DNA of 64,000 nt from RGIG9379 sp031553005 (GCA_031553005.1 JAVBMA010000010.1:1-64000); one strand, 5' to 3'. Counted from the first letter of the stretch, positions 1 to 8,911 are shown. Notes: generated from the letters alone by a model not told the origin. A program made the numbers and translations.

Positions 1-1
1 A

Positions 2-337
2 ACGGACACACTCGAAACAGCCTTGCTGTCTTTTCCACAAGTAGTTGTCTATAACATGTCCGGAGGAAACTTATTTCATCGTTTTTTGGAATTATTCATT
101 AAAGTCCCTTATGTTTCTTTGGTAAATTTAATTTCAGAGAAAGAACTGGTAAAAGAATTAATTATAGAAGATTTTACCGTAGAAAATGTAAAATCCGAGA
201 TTCGGAATCTATTAAATAGTGAATACCGAAAAAAAATGATAGCAGGATATCAGGAACTAATTGATTCTTTGGGAAAAGAACCTGTTTCGGAAAAAACTGC
301 AAAATTGATTTATACAGATTTAAAAAATCGCTCTTAA
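2..337 (+). CDS. lpxB: Lipid-A-disaccharide synthase, C-terminal part (5' end outside window)
   Basis: The reading frame is open from base 2 and gives TDTLETALLSFPQVVVY, which matches the conserved nucleotide-sugar-binding region of LpxB, followed by the family's YVSLVNLI segment. LpxB joins UDP-diacylglucosamine and lipid X to form the lipid A disaccharide at the inner membrane. Only the last ~111 residues are in the window. A TTG at position 23 is an internal codon and not the start. It is the first of several rightward chromosomal genes. Identification rests on family motifs seen by eye. Confidence 0.88.
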   Translation, partial: TDTLETALLSFPQVVVYNMSGGNLFHRFLELFIKVPYVSLVNLISEKELVKELIIEDFTVENVKSEIRNLLNSEYRKKMIAGYQELIDSLGKEPVSEKTAKLIYTDLKNRS

Positions 338-365
338 ACATAAGTATTAAGTAACTTTTATCGTA

Positions 366-392
366 TAGCTTTTTTTGTCAAATAAAAAGCTA
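366..392. terminator. Possible terminator after lpxB
   Basis: A 9-bp inverted repeat (TAGCTTTTT / AAAAAGCTA) lies 28 bases after the lpxB stop. The T-run sits inside the arm rather than after it on the + strand, so terminator function is uncertain. Confidence 0.35.
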
Positions 393-449
393 CACTTGTT
401 TTATATCCTAAATTTCAAGATTCACTTCCTGAATCTCCACCAAATTCCG

Positions 450-457
450 TATATTTG
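450..457 (+). promoter_or_regulatory. Bacteroidota -7 box upstream of the ABC-F gene
   Basis: TATATTTG fits the TAnnTTTG -7 consensus and lies 21 bases before the ATG at 478. A matching TTG -33 box is not obvious. Confidence 0.45.
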
Positions 458-477
458 CATTTCTAAAAAAAGAAAAT

Positions 478-2091
478 ATGATTACTGCTTCTGATATTGT
501 CGTTCAGTTTGGAAAACGAATTTTATTTCAAGATGTAAACCTGAAGTTTACAAACGGAAATTGTTATGGAATTATAGGTGCAAACGGTGCCGGGAAATCT
601 ACTTTCCTAAAAGTTATAAGTGGGGATTTGGCCCCAACGAAGGGTAGTATTACGATTGCTCCGGGAGAACGTTTATCCGTATTAAAACAAGATCACTTCG
701 AATTTGACGAATGTACTGTCATAGAAACCGTATTGCGCGGACATGAGCCTTTATGGAATGTTATGCAGGAAAAAGAGGTTTTATATGCAAAAACCGAATT
801 TTCTGACGCCGACGGTATCCGGGCTTCCGAGTTGGAAGAAAAATTTGCAGAGATGGACGGCTGGAATGCCGAAAGCGATGCAGCCATGCTGTTAAGCGGT
901 TTGGGAATAAAAGAAGATCTTCATTATAAGCTAATGAAAGAATTGAGCGGAAAAGAGAAAGTTCGCGTTCTCTTGGCACAGGCTCTTTTCGGAAAACCGG
1001 ACAACTTGCTGCTGGACGAGCCTACCAATGACTTGGACTTGGAAACAGTGATGTGGCTCGAAAATTATCTCTCCAATTATGAAAATACAGTTCTTGTAGT
1101 TTCACACGACCGTCACTTTCTTGATGCTGTTTCAACTCACACCGTGGATATTGATTATGGAAAGATATCTTTATTCGCAGGAAACTATAGTTTTTGGTAC
1201 GAATCTAGCCAGTTAGCCCTTCGTCAGCAACAACAACAAAATAAGAAAGCTGAAGAGAAGAAAAAAGAGCTTATGGAATTTATTGCCCGCTTTAGTGCAA
1301 ACGTGGCAAAGTCCAAGCAGACAACCAGCAGGAAAAAGATGCTGGAAAAGCTCAATATTGAAGAAATTCAACCATCTACAAGAAAATATCCGGGAATTAT
1401 TTTTACTCCGGAAAGAGAACCTGGAAACCGTGTTTTGGAAGTAAAAGGATTGACTAAAAGTGTTGATGGTACTATGCTTTTTAAAGATGTAAATTTCAAT
1501 ATAGAAAAAGAGGATAAAGTTGTTTTTATCTCCAAAGATCCTCGTGCGATGACCGCCTTTTTCGAAATTATCAATGATAATGAAAAAGCCGATCAGGGTA
1601 CATTTGAATGGGGAGTAACTATAACCTCAGCCTATCTTCCTTTGGATAATTCTACATTCTTCAATACGGATTTGAATTTGGTAGAATGGCTTGGGCAATT
1701 CTCATCAGACACGAGCGAATCTTTCGTTCGCGGATATCTTGGGCGAATGCTCTTTTCGGGAGAAGAGATTTATAAAAAAGCAAGTGTCCTTTCAGGTGGA
1801 GAAAAAATGCGTTGCATGATTTCGCGTATGATGCTCAAAAATGCGAATGTATTGGTACTTGATTCTCCAACCAACCATTTGGATCTGGAATCCATTCAAG
1901 CATTCAATAATACATTAAAAGTATTCAAAGGAAATATATTAATGTCTTCTCATGACCATGAGTTTATTCAAACCGTATGTAACCGTGTTATCGAATTGAC
2001 CCCGAAAGGAATCATTGACAAACGAATGGATTATGACGATTATATAACAGATGAAAGCATTAAGGCTTTACGCGAAAAAATGTATAAATAA
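478..2091 (+). CDS. ABC-F family ATPase (YbiT/Uup-like), two nucleotide-binding domains
   Basis: This is a soluble ABC-F protein with two ATPase domains and no membrane segments; such proteins act on ribosomes in translation quality control or antibiotic protection. The first domain is complete: Walker A GANGAGKST (~34-42), signature LSGKEK (~156) and Walker B LLLDEPTNDLDLE (~177). A charged linker rich in K, E and Q (~250-300) fits the ABC-F interdomain helices. The second domain keeps LSGGEK (~439), but its Walker A position reads ISKDPRAMTAF with no GxxxxGK[ST], and its Walker B reads VLVLDSP, with Ser replacing the catalytic Glu. The second site is therefore probably not catalytic. Housekeeping context; gldB follows after 24 bases. 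Confidence 0.9.
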   Translation: MITASDIVVQFGKRILFQDVNLKFTNGNCYGIIGANGAGKSTFLKVISGDLAPTKGSITIAPGERLSVLKQDHFEFDECTVIETVLRGHEPLWNVMQEKEVLYAKTEFSDADGIRASELEEKFAEMDGWNAESDAAMLLSGLGIKEDLHYKLMKELSGKEKVRVLLAQALFGKPDNLLLDEPTNDLDLETVMWLENYLSNYENTVLVVSHDRHFLDAVSTHTVDIDYGKISLFAGNYSFWYESSQLALRQQQQQNKKAEEKKKELMEFIARFSANVAKSKQTTSRKKMLEKLNIEEIQPSTRKYPGIIFTPEREPGNRVLEVKGLTKSVDGTMLFKDVNFNIEKEDKVVFISKDPRAMTAFFEIINDNEKADQGTFEWGVTITSAYLPLDNSTFFNTDLNLVEWLGQFSSDTSESFVRGYLGRMLFSGEEIYKKASVLSGGEKMRCMISRMMLKNANVLVLDSPTNHLDLESIQAFNNTLKVFKGNILMSSHDHEFIQTVCNRVIELTPKGIIDKRMDYDDYITDESIKALREKMYK

Positions 2092-2115
2092 AAACTTATT
2101 TTCTAATTTGCTATA

Positions 2116-3174
2116 ATGATACTATTGTCAAAAAATAAGTTACCACTTTTGAGTTCCTCCTTTTATGGAAGGTTTACAGGAATATTTTTTATCATTCTTT
2201 TATTTTCCCTCTTTTCTTGCACAAAGAAAAATCGGTTTTCAAATGTTGATTTAAGTAATAGTCCTGTTTCTCAGGTACAGATACAACGGTTTGACAAAGA
2301 TTTTTTCTGTGTCGATACAAATAATGTAGCTTCTTCTTTAGTTGTTTTACGAGAAAAGTACGGTAGTTTTTTAGACCTGTATATCAAACAAATAATCGGA
2401 AATCCGTTGTCAAATGAAGAGGAAGTTGTCCATCAGTTTCTGACTCATCCGGTTTACCGGGAGTTCTATTCCGATTGCGAGAAGAAATATACCAATATGT
2501 CTGATTTAGAGGCAGAATTTACAACTGCTTTTAAATATATAAAGTACTATTTCCCCGGTATTTTCATTCCTAATGTATATTCGCATGTTTCCGGATTTGG
2601 AGACGTTATTGTGGTTGATGAAGGGTTGATCTCTGTTTCTCTGGATTATTATTTGGGAGCCGATTATAAGAATTATGAATATGTGGAGGGCATATACAGT
2701 TACATGACTCCCAACTTTCGTCGCGAAAAGATTGTACCGGATGCTATTTTCTGGTGGCTTACGACAGAATTTCCGGATCATATTGATGTTGCAAGATTAT
2801 TGGATAATATGATCTATTATGGCAAGATTATGTATTTGACCGAAGTGGTTTTGCCAAATGAAAAGGAAGAAAATCTAATGGGATATACGCGCCAACAATG
2901 GAACTGGTGTAAAGCAAACGAAAGTAAAATGTGGAATTACATCATAGAAAACAAACACATGTTTTCTACGGAAATATTGCTTACAGCGAAATACATTAAT
3001 CCGGCCCCTTTCACTTCTTTCTTTCCGGACGAATCTCCCGGAAGAACAGGAATATGGATAGGTTGGCAGATTGTAAGGTCTTACATGGATAAAAATAAGG
3101 ATGTTACATTGCCGGAGTTGATGAACAACTTTAACGCACAGGATATTCTGGAAAAATCGGGTTACAGACCATAA
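2116..3174 (+). CDS. gldB: GldB-family gliding-motility-type lipoprotein
   Basis: 352 aa. An N-terminal hydrophobic segment ends in a lipobox (LFSLFSC, Cys ~35), so the mature protein should be an envelope lipoprotein. The segment after the lipobox (QIQRFDKDFFCVDTNN) and the long mixed alpha/beta body match GldB, which Bacteroidota carry even without gliding. GldB is required for gliding in flavobacteria; its role in non-gliding Bacteroidales is unknown. It starts 24 bases after the ABC-F stop, so the two are probably co-transcribed, and a stem-loop terminator follows. Gene symbol is by family resemblance. Confidence 0.75.
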   Translation: MILLSKNKLPLLSSSFYGRFTGIFFIILLFSLFSCTKKNRFSNVDLSNSPVSQVQIQRFDKDFFCVDTNNVASSLVVLREKYGSFLDLYIKQIIGNPLSNEEEVVHQFLTHPVYREFYSDCEKKYTNMSDLEAEFTTAFKYIKYYFPGIFIPNVYSHVSGFGDVIVVDEGLISVSLDYYLGADYKNYEYVEGIYSYMTPNFRREKIVPDAIFWWLTTEFPDHIDVARLLDNMIYYGKIMYLTEVVLPNEKEENLMGYTRQQWNWCKANESKMWNYIIENKHMFSTEILLTAKYINPAPFTSFFPDESPGRTGIWIGWQIVRSYMDKNKDVTLPELMNNFNAQDILEKSGYRP

Positions 3175-3197
3175 TATACTATAAAAAAATTAAATTC

Positions 3198-3226
3198 AAA
3201 GCTCCTTTATAAGGGGCTTTTGTTTT
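3198..3226 (+). terminator. Rho-independent terminator after gldB
   Basis: Inverted repeat AAAGCTCCTT / AAGGGGCTTT with a 3-base loop, followed by a T-rich tract, 24 bases after the gldB stop. Confidence 0.8.
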
Positions 3227-3400
3227 TCAGAATATCCCAATCCGGTTTAATTGATTATTACCTTCTGCCTATTTCTATCGTATGAAAAGTCATTAATTTC
3301 ATACAAACAAATCCCATCAATTCATATTTTTTTGTTAAAACAAATTGTAGGTTAAGGTTGTTATAAAGCAAGAAATATAATAACCGAAACATTTTTTATT

Positions 3401-4030
3401 ATGAAAAAGGGAACCATCTTATCAAAATTACTGTTTGTCTTTATCATTTCCATTATTACATCTTGTACCAGTACAGAGGTTATCTCTTCGTGGAGTATTA
3501 GTAATCCGCCTACTAATGCAATGAAAAAAATCTTAGTAGTCGGTGTTATGGCTAACCGTGAGACAAAAGACCAAATAGAACAAGCAATGACTGGGGCACT
3601 AAATAAAGAAGGAGTAATAGCAAATACATCCATGAACGTTTTTGGACCGAAAAGGTTTAGGGATATGCAGGAAAGCGAAATTACAAGTACATTGAAGGGA
3701 TCGGACTATACTGCTATTATGATTGTATCTCTTGTCAATAAAGAAAAACAAGTACAGTATGTGCCGGGAACTTATTATGCATATCCTTATGCCGATTATT
3801 CTCTCTACTACAGAAGATATTGGTATGTATACGATCAGATGTATACGCCCGGCTATTATGAGTCTACTACAAACTGGGTGCTTGAGGCCGATATTTACAC
3901 TATCAATGGGGATGAATTGATTTATTCAACGCAAACCAGAAGTTACGATCCTGAAAATGCAAAAGATTTAGCGGTAAGTTTTGCCAATTCTATTGTCAAT
4001 GAATTAAAGACAAAAAAAATGATTCCTTAA
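3401..4030 (+). CDS. Small envelope lipoprotein of unknown function
   Basis: 209 aa with signal peptide and lipobox (IITSC, Cys ~22). The body has a predicted alpha/beta segment (ILVVGVMANRETKDQIEQAM) and a tyrosine-rich stretch (~120-155, many Tyr in YYAYPYADYSLYYRRYWYVY). I do not recognise a characterised family; it resembles generic Bacteroidota lipoproteins with a nucleotide-fold-like start. Monocistronic: terminators lie on both sides. Confidence 0.75.
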   Translation: MKKGTILSKLLFVFIISIITSCTSTEVISSWSISNPPTNAMKKILVVGVMANRETKDQIEQAMTGALNKEGVIANTSMNVFGPKRFRDMQESEITSTLKGSDYTAIMIVSLVNKEKQVQYVPGTYYAYPYADYSLYYRRYWYVYDQMYTPGYYESTTNWVLEADIYTINGDELIYSTQTRSYDPENAKDLAVSFANSIVNELKTKKMIP

Positions 4031-4082
4031 GGGGATAACTCCGGACAACTAATTGATTATCATTTATATTTTTACTTTCTTT

Positions 4083-4127
4083 AAATAGACCGATCACTTT
4101 ATAATGAATTGATCGGTCTATTTTTTT
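4083..4127 (+). terminator. Strong terminator after the lipoprotein gene
   Basis: A 14-bp perfect inverted repeat (AAATAGACCGATCA / TGATCGGTCTATTT) followed by a T run. Confidence 0.9.
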
Positions 4128-4230
4128 AGAAAAGATCAATAAATTCTCATACGTTTATCTGCTGATTATTAACCAATTGAAATTTTCTTCAAAAAAACAT
4201 TCTTACAAATAAAAAAACAGGAGAAAACTT

Positions 4231-4260
4231 TTGCAAAATTCAGAAATAGCCGTATATTTG
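4231..4260 (+). promoter_or_regulatory. Promoter of the tRNA-Val pair
   Basis: TTG at 4231-4233 and TATATTTG at 4253-4260 are separated by 19 bases, matching the Bacteroidota -33/-7 arrangement. The first tRNA begins 25 bases downstream. Confidence 0.8.
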
Positions 4261-4284
4261 CAACGCTTTTGAAGGGAACAAAAA

Positions 4285-4359
4285 GGGCTCATAGCTCAGC
4301 TGGTTCAGAGCACCTGCCTTACAAGCAGGGGGTCATAGGTTCGAATCCTATTGGGCCCA
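4285..4359 (+). tRNA. tRNA-Val (TAC), first copy
   Basis: Full cloverleaf: acceptor GGGCTCA / TGGGCCC with one wobble pair, D arm GCTC..GAGC, anticodon stem CCTGC / GCAGG with loop CTTACAA (anticodon TAC, decoding GTA), T arm with GGTTCGAATCC. CCA is not encoded. Confidence 0.96.
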
Positions 4360-4388
4360 CAACTTTCAAAATCCAATCAAAAGCAAAC

Positions 4389-4463
4389 GGGCGTTTAGCT
4401 CAGCTGGTTCAGAGCATCTGCCTTACAAGCAGAGGGTCGGCGGTTCGAATCCGTCAACGCCCA
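4389..4463 (+). tRNA. tRNA-Val (TAC), second copy and integration target
   Basis: Acceptor GGGCGTT / AACGCCC, anticodon stem TCTGC / GCAGA with loop CTTACAA (TAC). It lies 29 bases after the first tRNA and is clearly co-transcribed. Its 3' part, from the first base of the anticodon stem, is repeated at 20739-20786, so the 3' half of this gene is element DNA and function was restored on integration. Confidence 0.96.
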
Positions 4464-4464
4464 C
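4417..4464 (+). repeat. attL: tRNA-Val 3' half, 48-bp direct repeat
   Basis: Identical over 48 bp to 20739-20786. It starts at the first base of the anticodon stem and runs one base past the discriminator. It marks the left end of a 16.4-kb integrated element whose integrase gene lies next to the right copy. Confidence 0.93.
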
Positions 4465-4473
4465 TTGGAAATC

Positions 4474-4505
4474 AAAGACTTACAAGAAATTGTAAGTCTT
4501 TTTTC
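4474..4505 (+). terminator. Terminator after the reconstituted tRNA-Val
   Basis: AAAGACTTACAA / TTGTAAGTCTTT with a 4-base loop, then T-rich sequence. It lies on the element side of attL, so the element supplies a terminator for the restored tRNA operon. Confidence 0.85.
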
Positions 4506-4517
4506 TTTTATACGGAT

Positions 4518-4534
4518 ACACAATTTGCACACAA
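4518..4534 (+). repeat. Possible integrase arm-type site, left
   Basis: A 17-base sequence (ACACAATTTGCACACAA) is found again, in the same orientation, at 20603-20619 next to the integrase start. Copies inside both ends of the element fit integrase or excisionase arm sites. Confidence 0.5.
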
Positions 4535-4637
4535 CTTTCATGTAATTATACATATCCATAAGTGATATTATCCGTTTTATCGCTCGGTCTGCAATCTCTT
4601 TTGCTATATTTATTATTTCCTAAAAGCACGAAAATTA

Positions 4638-7355
4638 TTATTTTTCATAATCCATCATATAATCATTTAATTCCGTAAATGCCAATGAATAGAGTTTCTT
4701 ACGCTCTTCCATATCGTAAGGAATAATAATGTTATCGCCAATATATTTTTCAAATAGTTGATTGAGAATTTCTCCTCCTTTTTCTGTATCTATATTTATA
4801 TTGCTCGTTTCGTGAATAGATTTTATATTAGACAAGAATTTTGTATTTGTAAATTTTTCAATCCATTCCTTTGTTAAATAAATTGGCTCATCTTGCATCG
4901 GAAATATATCATTAAAAAGAACAAATGAGTCATTTTGCAGTATAATATTATTATCTCGTTTACAAAAGTAAAAGTCTTCCTTATTCTCTAAGGTTAATCC
5001 TCCAACTGCGAAGAGCATTTGATCTATTGCACTTTGGTCTTGCAATAAATATGATATAAGGCATTTTTCTGAAAGATATAAAGTTGGTGTAATTCGACTA
5101 TTTTTCCAAATTTTAACGAATCTATAGTTAAATACTGCTTTATTTATAAAAAAATCAATACCTAATGTATAGCCATTTGTAGTATACCAAATATGTGCAT
5201 TTTCTCCTGAATCGAATTTTATTGTTGACTCAGTATACTCCTTAGAAACAGGAAGTGTCAATATATGTGCAATCACGTCTTTTGCTATACTATCAATCAA
5301 TTCTATTTCAAAAGGGAGTTTTTGGGTCCAATCAATATCACTTCTATCTAACTTTAATTGCACTTCCCCTTTAGGGTCATAAATCATTAATGACGGCATA
5401 TTGCGGATAATAGATGAACATAAAAAACCAAGTTTGTTATAGCCAGTCTCTATTGTTAGCAATATCCCATTGTGTGCAGAAAAATTTAAATGATTATTAT
5501 AAAACCATTTAAATTTTCCAAATTGTTTTATATCTATTTCTTTTACTATAACATTTTCGTATATTAATAGATATTGTTCTATTTTTTTTTTATCAACAAA
5601 ATAATTCACTATCGGAATATTATCAACATACCAACCGTTCCATCTTATACAATGATTGGTTTCAATGCCTTTTTCTCCCGTTTCAATAAGTTTGTTATAG
5701 ATAGATTGATTGATTAGAATAGATATTTCCGTTCCTATATTACCTCCTAATTCTTTCTTTATATCTATATGAGGGTCATCAATTTTCATGCTGAAATGAT
5801 ATGAATACTTATCTTTATAACTTTTTGTGCAAACGGTTATTTCATTTCCTAATATAAAGGTTGCTAAAATTCCAATACCGAATCTTCCGCTCCTATTAAC
5901 TATATTACCATCCTTTGATAAAAAAAATTTCTTATAATCACTACTATCTCTAAAAGATGAGCCAATATTCAAATAATAATTAATGATTTCTTCTTCGTTC
6001 ATACCTTTGCCATTATCCACTATTTTAAAAAGATATTTGTCCTCGCCAATTTTATCTATTGTAACCTCAACTTTTGCTTGTTCTTCGTAATGAATATTTC
6101 CTTTGTCTTGTTCTATTTTTATTCGCTCTTTGCAAGCGTCTGTCGCATTTTGTACTAATTCTCGGACTCCATATGTAGGATTGTTCCCATATAAAGGGGC
6201 AACCAATAATTTTGACAATTCATTATTTACCTGAAATGATATTTTTTGTGGAACATAATCTACTTCAAGTCCAAGTTCGTCAAGATTAGAATCTACCCTC
6301 CGAAATTTAATTTTTGGTTTGTCATTTGGATTGAAACCATAAATTTCACCCAAAATAGCCCATGATAAATCAAGTTCATGCTGTATATCTTTTATGAGAG
6401 TTTGTATCTTCACATACATTTGGGCGTTTACGGGCTTATCACTTTCAATATAAATTAATTCAGGCTCTATATCAAAATTTAAATTTTGGATGGCAAGGTG
6501 CGTTTCATGCTCTTTTAAAGAAATAGGACTATTGAATGTTTTTAATTTTAATAATACGGAATTAGTGCGTTTTATGTCTATTTGTAAATAATCTGCTATT
6601 CGCAACAACACCATTAAATATACAATATTTATATTTTCAGGATTTTTCCAAGCCTTACCCGAACCAATTGTCTTCAAATATTCAAAAGTTTCGCGAATAT
6701 TCATGCCATGACTTCGTGCAACTACACCTACATATTTTTTGTATTGCTCTTTTATGTTTCCTATAGATTGTATGCCATTTTCTCCTATAAATCCTTTCAA
6801 TGCTATTTCATGTGCTAATCTAGCATGGTACTTTCTTAAAAATTCGCCAATTAGCTTTTTATTTGTTCCTGTTAGTTTGTCTTTATCGGACAGATTAGGT
6901 TCATCAATTATTATTTCTTTTGCATTACCAAAAACATCCTCTAATTTTTTACTACTCCAATGCCGCACTTCCAACAAATAATCCAGCCATAAATCTTGCC
7001 AAGTTTTTTTATCTAAGATATCTATTCTTACATCATCATATTTTCCTTCAATCATTGCTTTGAAAGTAGAAAACTCTGTGTGCATACCAATATCGTGCAA
7101 CACAACGGCAAGAATAAGTATTGCAACTTCATTTGGTTGTATATACTCAAATGATTTATCTGGGATTAAAAACTCTGCTGCTTTTAAAACCATTTCGATA
7201 TGTTTAATACCATGTTCTGTATATTCTTCAAAAAAGAATAATTTATTATCTTCAAGTATTCTCCCAAAAGAATTATCATTAACAACATCTAAAACTATGC
7301 CATGCAATGATTGGTCTTTCTGTAATATTTTCTCAAATTTAGGTGGAATATTCAT
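4638..7355 (-). CDS. HD-domain protein fused to a GHKL (Hsp90-type) ATPase
   Basis: 905 aa. The N-terminal ~300 residues look like an HD phosphohydrolase-type domain (EHGIKH at 47-52, LHDIGMH at 86-92). A GHKL ATPase follows: N box ELVQNATDAC (~395), G1 VDNGKGM (~445) and G2 GRFGIGILATF (~488), the set seen in Hsp90, MutL and MORC proteins. The last ~350 residues match nothing I know. HD-Hsp90 proteins of this kind occur in mobile elements and are suspected of anti-phage or stress roles, but none is assigned here. The start ATG at 7355 is preceded by a 16-bp palindrome. First gene inside attL, transcribed away from the integrase. Confidence 0.8.
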   Translation of the reverse strand: MNIPPKFEKILQKDQSLHGIVLDVVNDNSFGRILEDNKLFFFEEYTEHGIKHIEMVLKAAEFLIPDKSFEYIQPNEVAILILAVVLHDIGMHTEFSTFKAMIEGKYDDVRIDILDKKTWQDLWLDYLLEVRHWSSKKLEDVFGNAKEIIIDEPNLSDKDKLTGTNKKLIGEFLRKYHARLAHEIALKGFIGENGIQSIGNIKEQYKKYVGVVARSHGMNIRETFEYLKTIGSGKAWKNPENINIVYLMVLLRIADYLQIDIKRTNSVLLKLKTFNSPISLKEHETHLAIQNLNFDIEPELIYIESDKPVNAQMYVKIQTLIKDIQHELDLSWAILGEIYGFNPNDKPKIKFRRVDSNLDELGLEVDYVPQKISFQVNNELSKLLVAPLYGNNPTYGVRELVQNATDACKERIKIEQDKGNIHYEEQAKVEVTIDKIGEDKYLFKIVDNGKGMNEEEIINYYLNIGSSFRDSSDYKKFFLSKDGNIVNRSGRFGIGILATFILGNEITVCTKSYKDKYSYHFSMKIDDPHIDIKKELGGNIGTEISILINQSIYNKLIETGEKGIETNHCIRWNGWYVDNIPIVNYFVDKKKIEQYLLIYENVIVKEIDIKQFGKFKWFYNNHLNFSAHNGILLTIETGYNKLGFLCSSIIRNMPSLMIYDPKGEVQLKLDRSDIDWTQKLPFEIELIDSIAKDVIAHILTLPVSKEYTESTIKFDSGENAHIWYTTNGYTLGIDFFINKAVFNYRFVKIWKNSRITPTLYLSEKCLISYLLQDQSAIDQMLFAVGGLTLENKEDFYFCKRDNNIILQNDSFVLFNDIFPMQDEPIYLTKEWIEKFTNTKFLSNIKSIHETSNINIDTEKGGEILNQLFEKYIGDNIIIPYDMEERKKLYSLAFTELNDYMMDYEK

Positions 7356-7393
7356 TTTTTAATTATAAGAATTGTACATTACAAAACTATAAC

Positions 7394-7431
7394 CTTTTTG
7401 CGAGTTTTTGCCCGAAAAAACTCGCAAAAAG
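7394..7431. repeat. Perfect 16-bp inverted repeat upstream of the HD-Hsp90 gene
   Basis: CTTTTTGCGAGTTTTT at 7394-7409 pairs perfectly with 7416-7431 across a 6-base loop, 39 bases upstream of the start codon. It could be an operator, a 5'-UTR hairpin or a terminator for upstream transcription. The sequence from 7432 to about 7590 is AT-rich with nothing recognisable. Confidence 0.6.
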
Positions 7432-7592
7432 AATATTTCTTAATTGTCTTCAAATAGATTGAAGGTATAAATAATTGTATTATAAAGTACATATCCCAAT
7501 AAGCATCCTTTAAAAAGCAATATAAATTATTCTAAAGTATTATTAATGAGAAATTTTCTTGTTATTACTAAATTTTACTATTCCGGAGTTAT

Positions 7593-7632
7593 AAAAACAA
7601 AAGACATCCTATTTCCATAGAATGCCTTCTTT
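7593..7632 (-). terminator. Terminator similar to the one after the BspA-like gene
   Basis: On the minus strand AAGGCATTCTAT pairs with ATAGGATGTCTT (two G-T pairs), followed by a T-rich tract. Stem and tail closely resemble the hairpin at 12664-12705, suggesting a duplicated gene end. Confidence 0.65.
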
Positions 7633-7652
7633 AATATAAAAGATTATTAAAA

Positions 7653-7816
7653 TTATCTTATTCTTTTCTCTCTTGTCCCATCATTATACAGAACAATATA
7701 TATAATCCGTTTGCAGATGCTTTCTGTAACTTTTGCCCCATAATGTTATAGTAGGCAAAAACGGTTTTTTCTTTGCTTGAAGAAACTGTGTTTATTGCCG
7801 CAGATATCACTAACAT
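7653..7816 (-). pseudogene. Remnant of a secreted surface protein's C-terminal sorting-like tail, frameshifted
   Basis: From an ATG at 7816 the minus strand encodes ...KTVFAYYNIMGQKLQKA then SANGLYI, which is the typical C-terminal beta-strand tail of Bacteroidota secreted proteins (YNxxGQ...GxYIV). An extra TA in a TATATATA run (about 7695-7702) breaks the frame; without it the tail would continue VLYNDGTREKRIR and stop at 7653. The span of 164 bases is not a multiple of three. The following terminator matches that of the intact BspA-like gene at 12737, so this is probably the 3' end of a deleted paralogue. Confidence 0.65.
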
Positions 7817-7873
7817 TGATTTTCACAACAATTTACATATATTGAAATTTTAATATTTTCCCTTTACCGAAAC

Positions 7874-8911
7874 TTATACGTGAAAAAGCTCTTCAATAAA
7901 TTTTTGTTTTATATTGTTATAAATATATTCAAAAGTATCTTTTTTTGAAACAACGGTTATTGGAACGTCAGCACATTCAGAAGTATTAAAAAGCTTTCCA
8001 AATGTTGTATTATATGTTGCTAAGCCATCTTTGATCTCCATACTACGCCTCCTATGCCCTTCTATTATATTTAATGGTTCAGCAAGTATTATTTTTCTTT
8101 CGTGTACATGCTCCATGTTTTTTATTGCATCATAAGCAGAGTTAGACCCTAAAGCATAATATGGACTAATTTCAATTCCAAATGGAACGATGAGAGACGA
8201 ATAATTTCTATAATGTAAATATTTACCTTTTTCTTCATTGTCCACACTTCCCCAACCTGAAAGTTCTCCAATACAGAACTTTTCTAAGTCTTTCAGCCTA
8301 TATTTTTTAGCAACTCTATATGCTTCTGCCATAACATTGGACAGTAAGTTTCTATTATCAGTTACTTGAGATAATAATGATGCAATTTCATCAGTCAGGT
8401 TATTAATTTCCGTGATAGCAGGTAAACTATCTAACCATTTATCAATTAAAATTATTTCTTTTCCAATAGCCTCTGCATTTGATGAACCTCTACGAAAATA
8501 AATTTTACCAACTTCAAGTCCCTTCATTTTAACCACTGGAGTTATTGGTTCAGAGTATTTTGTTATGGGTATTTCAAAAATGCCAAAAAGCTTATTTTCA
8601 TATTTAATCGTATAATAGAGAAAGGTTGGTTTGGGATTGACTTTATCTTTTACTTTTTCTTGAAAAATTGCATCGTCAATATCTATATCAATCCCCATCA
8701 ATTCTTTTTCTCCATTTTCATTAGAAATACCTAAAATAATATATGCGGTTTCGGTTCGTATGGTATTAGAAAAACTTATAATGTCTTTTATGAATTCAGC
8801 TGTTTTAATATCCGCATTATCATTGATAATCTTATATTGCCCTCTCTTAAAATCAAGCGTCGTTGATTCTGGTCTATCTATTAATTCCAGAAATTTATCT
8901 ATTGAAACCAT
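7874..8911 (-). CDS. AlbA_2/Schlafen-type ATP-binding domain fused to an AbiTii-like domain
   Basis: 345 aa. Residues ~10-160 fit the Schlafen AlbA_2 domain: ESTTLDFKRGQY near the start, SFSNT, a strand-rich core, and KIYFRRGSSNAEA at the end. Residues ~165-340 resemble the AbiTii domain: EIASLLSQV, an LSNVMAEAYRVAKKYRL helix, then LEKFCIGELSGWG. AlbA_2 proteins bind nucleic acid or nucleotides and AbiTii domains occur in abortive-infection proteins, so a defence role is likely but inferred. It stands alone, about 100 bases from radC. ATG at 8911. Confidence 0.7.
   Translation of the reverse strand: MVSIDKFLELIDRPESTTLDFKRGQYKIINDNADIKTAEFIKDIISFSNTIRTETAYIILGISNENGEKELMGIDIDIDDAIFQEKVKDKVNPKPTFLYYTIKYENKLFGIFEIPITKYSEPITPVVKMKGLEVGKIYFRRGSSNAEAIGKEIILIDKWLDSLPAITEINNLTDEIASLLSQVTDNRNLLSNVMAEAYRVAKKYRLKDLEKFCIGELSGWGSVDNEEKGKYLHYRNYSSLIVPFGIEISPYYALGSNSAYDAIKNMEHVHERKIILAEPLNIIEGHRRRSMEIKDGLATYNTTFGKLFNTSECADVPITVVSKKDTFEYIYNNIKQKFIEELFHV

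Noticed and set aside
4269..4565. 98-aa open frame across the two tRNAs
   Set aside because: It is made of tRNA sequence and its spacer; the cloverleaf genes explain it.
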